From contig JBBKWU010000015.1 of the NCBI GenBank assembly GCA_037969035.1, forward strand, positions 1 through 64,000: DNA of 64,000 bases, given 5' to 3'. Source of the stretch: JBBKWU01 sp037969035. Lineage in GTDB: Bacteria; Pseudomonadota; Alphaproteobacteria; Micavibrionales; Micavibrionaceae. The notes beneath the pieces are model-generated. The model searched no databases, was not told the origin of the DNA, and worked only from the letters and a program-made list of their open reading frames with translations. A program made the translations under genes and the position numbers. Of this stretch, positions 9,013 through 17,195 are shown one piece after another (positions within the stretch are counted from its first letter, which is position 1; every line of letters begins with the position of its first letter).

Positions 9013-9608
9013 GCACAGGCCATTGTTTTAATATAATCAAGAACACGGGCGGAATCGGCAACGGTTGCGCCCTTTTTCTCTAGTTCTCTAAGCGTGTAAG
9101 CAGCGCAAACGGGTGCAGGACCATTTTCTGTCATATCTTCAAGAACGCAGACATTGTATTTCATTTTCAAGGCACTTAAGACTGTTTTTCGAACGCAGGC
9201 ACTCGTGTTAAAGCCAGACACAAGTAAATTTTGCACGCCATCACGTTGTAGAATTTGGTGGATATCACTGCCCTTAAACGCTGAGTCATGGTGCTTCCTG
9301 ACAACGGGGTCATTGTCAGGGTTCACTTTATAAAAACCTGGCAAATCAAGGCGCCTTGGCCACAGACGGCTACGTCCATAATAAATCCAATACGGCTTAA
9401 CGCCTGCGTCTTTAAAGGTTGGCGTTAATTCGGCAATACGATCAGCGACGTGCTCTGTAATTTCGTTCCCGCGACGACGGTGATGGACAAAGACTGTTTG
9501 CACATCAATCACCAAATGTGCCGTCCTACGCAAGGCATCCTGCGGATTCATCAACTTAAAATCCACCTTATCGACGCCAAAAAACTCTGCTAGACTGCCC
9601 GTTCCCAT
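9009..9608 (-). CDS. isochorismatase-like cysteine hydrolase
   Basis: A 199-residue isochorismatase-fold hydrolase with the Asp-Lys-Cys triad D35 (VIDVQTVF), K105 (RKHHDSAF) and C138 (NTSACVRKT). The active cysteine favours amidase or nicotinamidase-type chemistry over true isochorismatase, which lacks it. The substrate is unknown. It is convergent with bfr, and its start faces the Fur-box-like region at 9690-9765, so iron-linked expression is possible. Confidence 0.88.
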   Translation of the reverse strand: MGTGSLAEFFGVDKVDFKLMNPQDALRRTAHLVIDVQTVFVHHRRRGNEITEHVADRIAELTPTFKDAGVKPYWIYYGRSRLWPRRLDLPGFYKVNPDNDPVVRKHHDSAFKGSDIHQILQRDGVQNLLVSGFNTSACVRKTVLSALKMKYNVCVLEDMTENGPAPVCAAYTLRELEKKGATVADSARVLDYIKTMACA

Positions 9609-9689
9609 GCCTTTTATGCTCCGTAAATATTGTAATAAAAGCTCTGAACCATAGCAAAAAACATAACATTATGTCAATAATTACCTTTT

Positions 9690-9766
9690 TGCGAGTAATT
9701 CTCATTATCTTCTTGCCCATTACGCGAATCTATGATGAAATGTAATTAAGAATGATTATCAATACC
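9690..9766. promoter_or_regulatory. Fur-box-like A/T-rich sites upstream of bfd-like gene
   Basis: Two stretches resemble halves of the Fur consensus: AATTCTCATTATC at 9698-9710 and AATGATTATCAAT at 9751-9763. They lie in the 174-bp gap between the divergent isochorismatase-like gene and the bacterioferritin-associated ferredoxin gene. Iron-responsive control of bfd is established in other bacteria. The match is by eye and incomplete. Confidence 0.4.
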
Positions 9767-9782
9767 AACTAGGATGATAGAC

Positions 9783-10037
9783 ATGATTATTTGCCAATGT
9801 CGCAATATTTCGGACAAAGACGTTAAATCCTACCTCGAGGGGCAGGATGGAAAAGTACGCCCTTGCGAAATCAAGGATGCCTGCGCCCGTCAGGATTGCG
9901 CCGAATGTTGTCACACTTGCGCCTGCACGTTTCTTGGCCTGACCAAAGACCATAACGCCAAAGTTATGGTGCGTGATATGGGCAAGGCAATGGAAACAAC
10001 CAAGGGCAAAAAAGACAAAGATACGCAGCCTGCGTAA
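9783..10037 (+). CDS. bacterioferritin-associated ferredoxin (Bfd-like, [2Fe-2S])
   Basis: An 84-residue protein starting at the ATG 9783-9785, which has AGGAT upstream; an ATG 9 nt earlier overlaps that site. Four cysteines are arranged as in Bfd: C4 and C6 (ICQC) plus C39 and C42/C43 (DCAECC). In characterised systems Bfd docks on bacterioferritin and passes electrons to heme to release stored iron. The C-terminal extension is Lys/Asp-rich (GKKDKDTQPA). The nearby bfr gene supports the assignment. Confidence 0.85.
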   Translation: MIICQCRNISDKDVKSYLEGQDGKVRPCEIKDACARQDCAECCHTCACTFLGLTKDHNAKVMVRDMGKAMETTKGKKDKDTQPA

Positions 10038-10149
10038 TCAATTTTCCTGTTATTCATTTATAAACAGAGGAATTCCCCTCTTGCATTCGTACATTACATA
10101 TGGCACGACTATTTTTTATCCTTTAACAAACGAACCAAGGATGACTGTA

Positions 10150-10734
10150 ATGTTTAAAAAATCAATTCTAATGCTATGGAGTCTAGTTGTTATGACAGCC
10201 GCCACAACTGCAAACGCAGAACAAATGAACCCTGAAGATACGCTATATCTTGATCTGGCCTCTGGTCGTGTCACAATTCAACTGTTGCCAGAACGTGCCC
10301 CTGCGCATGTTGAGCGCATCAAAAAATTAACTCGTGAAGGTTTCTACGACGGTATCATCTGGCACCGCGTCATTGACGGCTTCATGGCGCAAACTGGTGA
10401 CCCAACAGGCACAGGTATGGGCGGCTCTGAGCTTGCTGATCTTCCTGCTGAGTTCACAAATTACCAGTATAAGCGCGGCACAATCGGTGCAGCACGTTCA
10501 CAAAGCCCGAACAGCGCGAACTCACAATTCTTTATCTGTTTCACAGATGATGGTTGTTCATTCCTAACTGGCCAATACACAGTATGGGGTCAAGTAACAT
10601 CTGGAATGGAACTTGTTGATAAGATCGCCAAAGGCGAACCACCAGCCAACCCAGATAAAATCGTGAGCATGAGTATTGCTGCGGATGCCGTTAAAGATGC
10701 CTCCGGTGGCGAAGCCACTGCCCAAGCACAGTAA
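10150..10734 (+). CDS. periplasmic peptidyl-prolyl cis-trans isomerase, cyclophilin type
   Basis: A 194-residue protein with a classic signal peptide (MFKKSILMLWSLVVMTAATT, cleavage after ANA near residue 24), so it acts in the periplasm on folding envelope proteins. The cyclophilin core is clear: FYDGIIWHRVIDGFMAQTGD holds the catalytic Arg, then GTIGAARSQSPNSANSQFF and FTDDGCSFLTGQYTVWGQV. The start is taken at ATG 10150 with AAGG upstream; an ATG three codons earlier abuts that site. A strong terminator follows. Confidence 0.94.
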   Translation: MFKKSILMLWSLVVMTAATTANAEQMNPEDTLYLDLASGRVTIQLLPERAPAHVERIKKLTREGFYDGIIWHRVIDGFMAQTGDPTGTGMGGSELADLPAEFTNYQYKRGTIGAARSQSPNSANSQFFICFTDDGCSFLTGQYTVWGQVTSGMELVDKIAKGEPPANPDKIVSMSIAADAVKDASGGEATAQAQ

Positions 10735-10750
10735 CGATCAAAAATATAAT

Positions 10751-10781
10751 AAAAAGGGCTACCAATTGGTGGCCCTTTTTT
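10751..10781 (+). terminator. intrinsic terminator after cyclophilin gene
   Basis: AAAAAGGGC-TACCAATTGGTG-GCCCTTTTTT forms a GC-based hairpin with flanking A and T runs 17 bp after the stop. It would also end transcription in the other direction. Confidence 0.85.
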
Positions 10782-10839
10782 GTATGAAGGGCTCTGAAAG
10801 TAACATCGAACACTTAACATCTAACACTAAGGACGATTT

Positions 10840-12477
10840 ATGAGCGACAAAGACTGGTGGCGCGGCGCGGTCATCTATCAAATATATCCTCGCAGCTATA
10901 TGGACAGCAATAATGACGGCATTGGTGACCTAAACGGCATCACGCAAAAGATCGATTATATTGCCGCCCTTGGCGTTGATGCGATCTGGATATCCCCGTT
11001 CTTTAAATCACCGATGAAAGATTACGGATATGACGTTGCTGATTATCGCACGGTTGATCCTTCTTTTGGTACCAACGAAGACTTCGTCAAGCTCTTAGAC
11101 GAAGCACACGCGCGCAATATAAAGATTGTCATCGATATTGTGCCAAGCCACACATCCGATCAACACGAATGGTTTCAGGCAAGCCGCCAGAACCGTACCA
11201 ATGATAAAACTGATTGGTATGTCTGGGCAGACCCAAAACCAGATGGCAGCGCGCCCAATAACTGGCAATCATTCTTCGGGGGGCCGTCATGGAGTTACGA
11301 AACACGTCGCGGGCAATATTACCTGCACAACTTCCTGCCCGAGCAACCTGATCTGAACCTATGGAACCCTGCTGTACAGGATGCGTTGCTCGAAGAAATG
11401 CGCTTTTGGTTAGAGTTAGGCGTGGACGGCTTCCGTCTGGACGCCATTATGTGCATGTTCCACGGGCAGGATTTACGCGACAACCCTGCGGCCGATAACC
11501 CTGAGCCTGCGCGCTTTAACATTGATTTCCCAACCCCACACAGCATGCAAGATCATGTGAACGATCATATTATCCAACCTGGCGTAGAGTTTTCCGAACG
11601 CATTCGCGCCTTGCTGAATGAATATGATAACCGCATGGCTGTGGCTGAAGTTGGCGGCGGCGACGGCATTAACCTCGCCATTCGTTACACGGAAGATGAT
11701 AAGAAGCTGCAAACGGCCTATCACTTCGGCCTGCTCTCGCACGAACCGTTAACACCTGCCTTTATCCGTAGCAATATCGAGGAGTTCGAGAATGCTGGCT
11801 CGCAAAGTTGGCCATCATGGGCATTTACAAACCATGACGTTGTCCGCGCAACAACACGTTGGGGCGGCGAAGGCCAAGAAACAGAGCCACAATACGCAAA
11901 ATTCCTTATGGCGTTACTCGGCAGCCTTCGCGGCAGTACCTTTATCTATCAAGGTGAAGAACTTGGCCTACCCGAAGCCCATATCGCGTTCGAGCAAATC
12001 CAAGACCCGTGGGGCAAATTTCTCTACCCGCTATGGCAAGGCCGCGATGGGTGCCGCACGCCGATGGTGTGGGATGATATGAAACCACACGCAGGGTTCA
12101 GCAATGGTGATTCAACATGGCTACCGATTGATCCGCGCCACCCTGCGCTCGCCGCGTCATTACAAGATGCCGACAAAGCCTCTACATTGAACTTCACGCG
12201 CGACTTTCTAGCGTGGCGGAAAACGCGGCCTGCCCTTATCAAAGGCGACATCGAATTTATAGATTGCGACAATGCGGATGTTCTGTGTTTTAAACGCACG
12301 CACGAAAACGAGCGGCTTTTCTGTGCCTTCAACTTCACGGAAAATGAGGTCACAGTAACACCCGCCATAGCCGTTAGCGAAAGCGCGCTGCTGTCTGATA
12401 CAAATATGGTTGGTAAAAACAATGGCGGGGCCATTACGCTACCGCCGTTTGGGTGTTACTTCGCAAACGCGAGATAA
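10840..12477 (+). CDS. alpha-glucosidase, GH13 family
   Basis: A 545-residue cytoplasmic GH13 enzyme of the oligo-1,6-glucosidase/alpha-glucosidase group. The catalytic residues are D201 (nucleophile, GFRLDAI), E270 (acid/base, MAVAEVGGG) and D333 (transition-state stabiliser, FTNHDVVR). The N-terminal VIYQIYPRSYMDSNNDGIGD is typical. AAGGACG precedes the ATG. It stands alone, with no sugar transporter or regulator beside it. Substrate specificity (maltose, sucrose or isomaltose) cannot be read from the motifs. Confidence 0.95.
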   Translation: MSDKDWWRGAVIYQIYPRSYMDSNNDGIGDLNGITQKIDYIAALGVDAIWISPFFKSPMKDYGYDVADYRTVDPSFGTNEDFVKLLDEAHARNIKIVIDIVPSHTSDQHEWFQASRQNRTNDKTDWYVWADPKPDGSAPNNWQSFFGGPSWSYETRRGQYYLHNFLPEQPDLNLWNPAVQDALLEEMRFWLELGVDGFRLDAIMCMFHGQDLRDNPAADNPEPARFNIDFPTPHSMQDHVNDHIIQPGVEFSERIRALLNEYDNRMAVAEVGGGDGINLAIRYTEDDKKLQTAYHFGLLSHEPLTPAFIRSNIEEFENAGSQSWPSWAFTNHDVVRATTRWGGEGQETEPQYAKFLMALLGSLRGSTFIYQGEELGLPEAHIAFEQIQDPWGKFLYPLWQGRDGCRTPMVWDDMKPHAGFSNGDSTWLPIDPRHPALAASLQDADKASTLNFTRDFLAWRKTRPALIKGDIEFIDCDNADVLCFKRTHENERLFCAFNFTENEVTVTPAIAVSESALLSDTNMVGKNNGGAITLPPFGCYFANAR

Positions 12478-12510
12478 CGAGAACCGTCTACTAAATTATT
12501 ACCGTGCCTT

Positions 12511-13317
12511 TTATTTGGCTTTAGTTGATTTCTTAGGCTTCAAAGGCGCGGTGATTACAGGCTCAGGCTCAACATCCTGCTTTCCATCCTCATCATCAGA
12601 AGGGTCAGCATCAACGACAGGCGCATAATCACCTTCGTCGTCGTCATCGTCATCATCTTCTTCATCGTCGTCGTCTGAGTTTTTACGCTTTGGAATAAGC
12701 TCTTTTTCCGCGCTCGTCGGCGAAAGCACCTTTATGTCCCGCACAAGCCTGCTCATAATGCGTTCTGTCTTTTCTGCGTCCCGCAAAGGATCACTTGTTT
12801 CAATACGAAGAACCGCATCAATTTCATCAAAGAAAAACATAACCGTTGTGCCCTTCATACCCAAAAGCCCCATCAACGTGTCAAGGCGCTTTTTAGTGAA
12901 ATAGGCTTTGAATTTCTTTTTATTCTGGGTCCGTGCGATATAGTCCGCAGACCATTTATCATGCTCAAAAATAACATCTTTCGTAAGTGTCAAACTGTTC
13001 ACAAATTCTTTGGTTTTTTCCGTACCTACAACGCCTTTTACGGGAATGCCCGCGCCGAGCTCAAGCTCAACCACAGTGACATAACGAAAACCACGCATAT
13101 CCTCGGTGCCTTGCGTATCCGTATAGAAATTCATAGTGTAGCCGTCAAAGCGTCCCGTCATATAAGGCGAGTCCATCATCTTACCCGCAGCGTAGGTGAA
13201 TTTGTGCTTCACCGCGAATTTCTTCCAAGCCATCTTTTGCTGGCGCAGAATTAAAAACGACCACAAAGAGACGCTTAGGATAAAAATAGTGATGATAAGC
13301 CAGATTAAAATCCACAT
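12511..13317 (-). CDS. hypothetical membrane-anchored protein with acidic tail, 268 aa
   Basis: One N-terminal membrane helix (residues 2-27, WLIITIFILSVSLWSFLILR) is followed by a cytoplasmic-type domain of about 170 residues. A tail from about residue 212 is dominated by Asp/Glu (two D/E runs) and ends in a Lys/Pro-rich segment (PLKPKKSTKAK). The D/E run is encoded by simple GAT/GAA-type repeats at 12630-12680. The globular part has no family that I recognise. It is convergent with the GH13 gene. Confidence 0.65.
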   Translation of the reverse strand: MWILIWLIITIFILSVSLWSFLILRQQKMAWKKFAVKHKFTYAAGKMMDSPYMTGRFDGYTMNFYTDTQGTEDMRGFRYVTVVELELGAGIPVKGVVGTEKTKEFVNSLTLTKDVIFEHDKWSADYIARTQNKKKFKAYFTKKRLDTLMGLLGMKGTTVMFFFDEIDAVLRIETSDPLRDAEKTERIMSRLVRDIKVLSPTSAEKELIPKRKNSDDDDEEDDDDDDDEGDYAPVVDADPSDDEDGKQDVEPEPVITAPLKPKKSTKAK

Positions 13318-13465
13318 AACGACAACGTTCCGGTAATTAAAAATTATTCGATTCTACAGCCTAGTTTAACTTTATTAAGTCACAATGACCATAAGGAGTT
13401 GGATTTTCAAACAGAAAACCGTAAAATAGAAACATGTAACAACACTTTATGGTGCGTAACCTACC

Positions 13466-13930
13466 ATGCGAATTCTTCATATATTATCCAAAGATGCAAC
13501 AGTCACACAGCAGCAACAATTTCTGCGATTTCTGGCCATACTCGACTCCGTCAGTGACACGCACCGCACGCTCACCTTCCCTTTCAAAGACATTGAAAAA
13601 GAGCTCTCATCCAAGGGCGCAACATTTGACACTCAAAAATTTGGCGGCATGTTTGATCTGCGCACTAAAAAAGCACTGCAAGACATTATGAACAACTTCA
13701 CCCCGCATATAATCGTCAGCCACAGCGAAGAATCTGCTGCCTTTACATCAACACACATCAAAAGCACACCCCATATCGGGATCATAGATGGCGGCAGCGC
13801 GGATCGTCACATCGCCTCGTTTTGCGATCACACCGTTATGGTGACAGAGAAGCACGAAGATGCGGAAATCTTAAAAACGGCGTTATCTCGTTTTGAGACG
13901 GTTTTAAAACGTCACGAGGAGAAAACGTAA
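13466..13930 (+). CDS. short glycosyltransferase-4-like N-terminal domain protein (possible fragment)
   Basis: A 154-residue protein that opens MRILHILSKD, as GT-B glycosyltransferases do. It has the typical end of a GT4 N-terminal subdomain, with a helix and strand (KALQDIMNNFTPHIIVSHSE) followed by VMVTEKHEDAEIL. The C-terminal nucleotide-sugar-binding half is absent, so it is either a remnant or a stand-alone donor-less fold. It begins 148 bp from the divergent acidic-tail gene. The family call is by pattern only. Confidence 0.5.
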   Translation: MRILHILSKDATVTQQQQFLRFLAILDSVSDTHRTLTFPFKDIEKELSSKGATFDTQKFGGMFDLRTKKALQDIMNNFTPHIIVSHSEESAAFTSTHIKSTPHIGIIDGGSADRHIASFCDHTVMVTEKHEDAEILKTALSRFETVLKRHEEKT

Positions 13931-14000
13931 AAGCCCCTTGTCATCGTACGCAAACATCGCCAATATAATGCATAAGTAATTCACCAAAAGGAACGTTCAA

Positions 14001-14429
14001 ATGCCACGCAATATTTTCTACATACTAATCGCTGTTTTCATGTTGTCTGCTTGCCAGACACCGATGGAAGAACCTACAGACATGGAGTATGTGAATGTTC
14101 CCCCGTCTAGAACATGTTTTGAAGATGCTATGAACGATAGCTTCCTTTATATGTGCCTGAATGATTTGCTAGAGCAAGCGGATGCGCGTATGACCGAAGT
14201 GAGCGCAGAACAACACGCCACAGCCCGCGCGCATGAAGAAGAATTTGAAAAACGCGCCGCGATCAAAGACCTTTCCAACAGCAATCTTGCCTTCTCAACA
14301 TATCGTGATGCTGAATGTACGCGCCGCGCAATGTTGGGCGACACACGTCAGGTTAAAGAAGATATTTTGCTCGGCTGTAAGGTTGACCTAACCCGTCAGC
14401 GCATCGAAAACTTCTTCGTTTTCAACTAA
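14001..14429 (+). CDS. lipoprotein with LprI/DUF1311-like domain
   Basis: A 142-residue protein with a lipoprotein signal (lipobox LSAC, Cys18). The mature part shows the DUF1311/LprI pattern: an early Cys, LNDLLEQADARM, then the YRDAECTRR segment and a late Cys before RQRIENF. The four cysteines of the mature domain probably pair. LprI-type proteins include a lysozyme inhibitor, but most members are uncharacterised. A hairpin terminator lies 29 bp after the stop. Confidence 0.75.
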   Translation: MPRNIFYILIAVFMLSACQTPMEEPTDMEYVNVPPSRTCFEDAMNDSFLYMCLNDLLEQADARMTEVSAEQHATARAHEEEFEKRAAIKDLSNSNLAFSTYRDAECTRRAMLGDTRQVKEDILLGCKVDLTRQRIENFFVFN

Positions 14430-14455
14430 GCCAACCAGACAATCTATAGAACATA

Positions 14456-14486
14456 AAAAACGGAAGCAGGGAGATTGCTTCCGTTT
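14456..14486. terminator. bidirectional intrinsic terminator
   Basis: AAACGGAAGCA at 14458-14468 pairs perfectly with TGCTTCCGTTT at 14476-14486, with an A run on the left and a T run on the right. It sits between two convergent genes and can serve both. Confidence 0.85.
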
Positions 14487-14524
14487 CTGTATGTAAGGTG
14501 TAGCCTTCTTTTGGTTACATCAGT

Positions 14525-14872
14525 TTAATGAAACCGAACACCTTCCGCCTCAGTCATATTCCAGAGACTGGTATTAGACTGATCGGCACGTATCTCACTG
14601 CCTTCATCGGCCGTGATATAGACAGGAGCGGAGGGTTGCTCTTCTTCTGTCTGTTCGGTTCTTTTCTCTTTTTCTTCCAGTGTTTCTACACGGTGTTCCA
14701 TACGGAATATCGCGTCACTGAAGAAACCGGTTTGCTTTGAAATGACTTCAAAAGATATTTTCAGCCTTTCAAAACTCGCCCCGAGTACCAGGCTGGAGCC
14801 AACAGCAACAACTGCCGCAAAAACAGCAAATGCCAATGACACCAGAAGGTAAGTTTCCAAGGTTATGGTCAT
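14525..14872 (-). CDS. hypothetical single-pass membrane protein, 115 aa
   Basis: The start is taken at ATG 14870-14872 with GAAAGGG upstream, rather than the TTG three codons earlier. One membrane helix (residues 8-32, YLLVSLAFAVFAAVVAVGSS) is followed by a charged, coiled-coil-prone stretch (VETLEEKEKRTEQTEEEQ) and a polar tail. No family is recognised. It ends at the shared terminator facing the LprI-like gene. Confidence 0.6.
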   Translation of the reverse strand: MTITLETYLLVSLAFAVFAAVVAVGSSLVLGASFERLKISFEVISKQTGFFSDAIFRMEHRVETLEEKEKRTEQTEEEQPSAPVYITADEGSEIRADQSNTSLWNMTEAEGVRFH

Positions 14873-15110
14873 TTGGTCCAACCCTTTCTTTCTTCCTACT
14901 TCGAAGTTTCAAGATTTGAGCGCCACCGTAAACCCCGTGCTACAGAAGATCGCCCTATAACTATTATGTTAAACTATACGCCTTAAATAACCGTAACTTT
15001 ATGATCGCAACATATTTAAATGTCGATCAATTAAAGGGGAATTTTATTTTGATTTTTATATAAATTTGAACTGCTGCAGAAGTCAAAACCTCAAAAGCAG
15101 CAGCTACACT

Positions 15111-15476
15111 TTATTTACGCTGTTTCTTCTGGAACATCGCGTCGCCATCGGATACGGATTTCTCAACAGGCTCTGGCTCAACAGCTTCAATTTTTTCTAT
15201 GACTGGTGCTGGCGGTTCAATGATTTCCGCTTGTTCCGCAGGGGCCATCTCATCTATTTCGCGCAAATTACGAACACCTAAGTCTTCTTGTTTCGTGTTT
15301 AATCCACGTGACGGCGCCATAGATGCCCGTACATAACCAACACCAAACCCTGCTGTTCTCTCATTTGCGTAAGGCGTGCCTTCATATGGCACTTGAACCC
15401 ATTCCTCGCCTGAACATGCTGTTAAAAGACAAATGGCACTAACGGCCGCAAAGTTCATGTACTTACGTAACATCAT
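15111..15476 (-). CDS. hypothetical lipoprotein, 121 aa
   Basis: The N-terminus is a lipoprotein signal (lipobox LTAC, Cys21) after AGGAATATT upstream of the ATG. The mature part is short and low in complexity: a Pro/Glu-rich region (EIIEPPAPVIEKIEAVEPEP) that could extend across the periplasm, ending in basic QKKQRK. No conserved domain is seen. It is divergent from the 108-aa gene across a region with a perfect inverted repeat. Confidence 0.65.
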   Translation of the reverse strand: MMLRKYMNFAAVSAICLLTACSGEEWVQVPYEGTPYANERTAGFGVGYVRASMAPSRGLNTKQEDLGVRNLREIDEMAPAEQAEIIEPPAPVIEKIEAVEPEPVEKSVSDGDAMFQKKQRK

Positions 15477-15588
15477 AATATTCCTGTAATTGGTGCCAGA
15501 ACGGCTTTGAAAGAATCGCAGGCAGAATCGCTGCGTTGATAATCAATCATAATATGAAAGATGCCGCGCGGCAAGCCTGCATATTATA

Positions 15589-15616
15589 GTGCGTTATACG
15601 TGGCGTTATAACGCAC
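15589..15616. promoter_or_regulatory. perfect 10-bp inverted repeat in divergent intergenic region
   Basis: GTGCGTTATA (15589-15598) and TATAACGCAC (15607-15616) flank an 8-nt loop. No T run follows, so it is less like a terminator than an operator between the divergent genes at 15476 and 15706. The binding protein is unknown. Confidence 0.4.
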
Positions 15617-15705
15617 TGCACAACATTACGATGAAATATTTATTCACTTTTTAAAAGCGTTCCGCTAACGTGCATCCATAAAATACGAACAATATTCAGG
15701 GACAT

Positions 15706-16032
15706 ATGACGCAACAACCGCAGCCAAAAAATGACTGGGTCGCCATTATCAAAGGCAACATCGAGGCCGATGGTGAATATCGACAAGCCGTCACCTTTCG
15801 CAACAATGTCAATGTTGGCGTGCGGCACTTCGAGTCCTTCTTCAAGAGCCTAGAAGATAAAGACGCGCGCGGTGAATATGTTGACCCTAAAGCATTTGAA
15901 AAAGAAGTCCTCGCCTACCCTACAAAGATATCCGCCCCCATCATTGCCACCATCATGTCCGAAGCCATGTTTGAACGCTTTGCCCTACAAAGCCTTGCCA
16001 AAAAGCTTCAAGGACAGCCTCCGCAAAATTGA
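15706..16032 (+). CDS. hypothetical protein, 108 aa
   Basis: A soluble small protein beginning MTQQPQPKNDWVAIIKGNIE, with no signal and no recognised motif. Its 3' part overlaps an out-of-frame open stretch that continues into the next gene, so the two are either translationally coupled or two halves of a frameshifted gene. The C-terminal sequence (LAKKLQGQPPQN) reads as a natural end. Function is unknown. Confidence 0.5.
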   Translation: MTQQPQPKNDWVAIIKGNIEADGEYRQAVTFRNNVNVGVRHFESFFKSLEDKDARGEYVDPKAFEKEVLAYPTKISAPIIATIMSEAMFERFALQSLAKKLQGQPPQN

Positions 16033-16051
16033 CCGCGCTAGCGCACGTTCC

Positions 16052-16546
16052 ATGGAAATAATGGAAACCCAGATATACCGAAAATTCCAAAAAATGATGG
16101 ATGAACAACAAGAACGCCTCGCAAGCCTCGGTGCGATAGAAGAAGAACAAGATGTAAATTTCATGCGCGCGGTCACCCTTTGGGAAGAATATGAGAGCCG
16201 TAAATATGTGCGCACATGGTCGCCCGTCCAGCAATACCGCAACATCCGCAACCTCTTCCGCCGGCATAGCCTACAAAACCAAGCCATGGAGGCCTTTGGT
16301 GCTTGCCAACCCTGTAAAGGGCGCAAACTAGCGAACGAGATTAAAATCGCGCACGAAGAAACTACCCGAGACCTGCAAGAGCTTCGGGAAGCATTCCACC
16401 AAGCCCGTGATAAAATCGAGCAGCTCAGCGTGACCGAGCTCGATATTTTCAACGGAAAATTACAACGAGAAGTGTTTAATCGTGCCAATCACCTTTTGAT
16501 GGCGCGGTTCGATGCGCTATATCCACCATCAAAACCGACCTCTTAG
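16052..16546 (+). CDS. hypothetical coiled-coil-prone protein, about 164 aa
   Basis: The open frame is +1 relative to the 108-aa gene before it and remains open from 15872. I place the start conservatively at ATG 16052. A TTG at 15995 would add 19 residues and overlap the previous gene. The product is helical and highly charged (ELREAFHQARDKIEQLSVTE) and contains a CQPCKG pair of cysteines. No strong ribosome-binding site is seen at either start. No family is recognised. Confidence 0.5.
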   Translation: MEIMETQIYRKFQKMMDEQQERLASLGAIEEEQDVNFMRAVTLWEEYESRKYVRTWSPVQQYRNIRNLFRRHSLQNQAMEAFGACQPCKGRKLANEIKIAHEETTRDLQELREAFHQARDKIEQLSVTELDIFNGKLQREVFNRANHLLMARFDALYPPSKPTS

Positions 16547-16602
16547 CCTGCATCAGCTATTGAACATAACGTCCTGTTATTGTTGCACAACAAAGAGAAC
16601 GC

Positions 16603-16631
16603 TTGACGTTATCCACAGAATATGAGATACC
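16603..16631 (+). promoter_or_regulatory. candidate promoter of the cold-shock gene
   Basis: TTGACG (16603-16608) and GATACC (16626-16631) are spaced by 17 bp. This would give a 5' leader of about 160 nt before the cold-shock ATG, as is typical for cspA-type mRNAs whose leaders act in cold induction. Confidence 0.4.
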
Positions 16632-16796
16632 TCTGCATAGTTTGATACTACTCTATACCATCGACTTTTTTCCGGACACTCTCCTTTAAGAAGCGCGATT
16701 GGCCATAGACTATCACGACCCTACAAAGGCCGATCAGACTACACAAATGTCACGCGCGGTTGCGAGGCATCACTACCGTTACCAAAGGAGATAAAA

Positions 16797-17009
16797 ATGG
16801 CAAGCGGAACAGTTAAATGGTTTAACCCTACAAAAGGCTTTGGCTTTATCACACCTGACGAAGGTGGAGCGGATATTTTCGTTCACATCTCAGCAGTTGA
16901 AAAAGCTGGTCTTAACTCTTTGAGCGATAATCAAAAAGTTAATTACGATCTTGAAGAAGATCCTAAAAAAGGCAAAAGCTTTGCAACTAACCTTTCAGTT
17001 GCATCTTAG
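16797..17009 (+). CDS. cold-shock domain protein (CspA family)
   Basis: A 70-residue single cold-shock domain that binds single-stranded RNA or DNA. RNP1 (KGFGFITP) and RNP2 (DIFVHIS) are intact. GGAG precedes the ATG at good spacing. The 250-bp region upstream holds no gene and likely contains a long structured leader. A strong terminator follows. The paralogue type within the CspA family cannot be fixed. Confidence 0.95.
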   Translation: MASGTVKWFNPTKGFGFITPDEGGADIFVHISAVEKAGLNSLSDNQKVNYDLEEDPKKGKSFATNLSVAS

Positions 17010-17069
17010 TTAAGCATTTAACAAGCCATAACGGACAAGTCGTAAGACAGGTTCTATAGAGAGTTTTTC

Positions 17070-17098
17070 AAACGCCGATATTTTTATCGGCGTTTTTT
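17070..17098 (+). terminator. intrinsic terminator after cold-shock gene
   Basis: AAACGCCGATA and TATCGGCGTTT pair around a TTTT loop (17070-17095), followed by more T. It lies 61 bp past the stop. Confidence 0.9.
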
Positions 17099-17195
17099 AA
17101 TGGCTGACACGTAATTTAGTCGGGTTATTTGACAAAATTATCACGTATCATTATTAGTTATAATAAAGAACCATTGATCGACAAGGGAGACTAAA

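Noticed and set aside
15872..16051. Start of the coiled-coil gene at 15872
   Set aside because: This part is out of frame inside the 108-aa gene and reads as low-complexity sequence; a later start is preferred.
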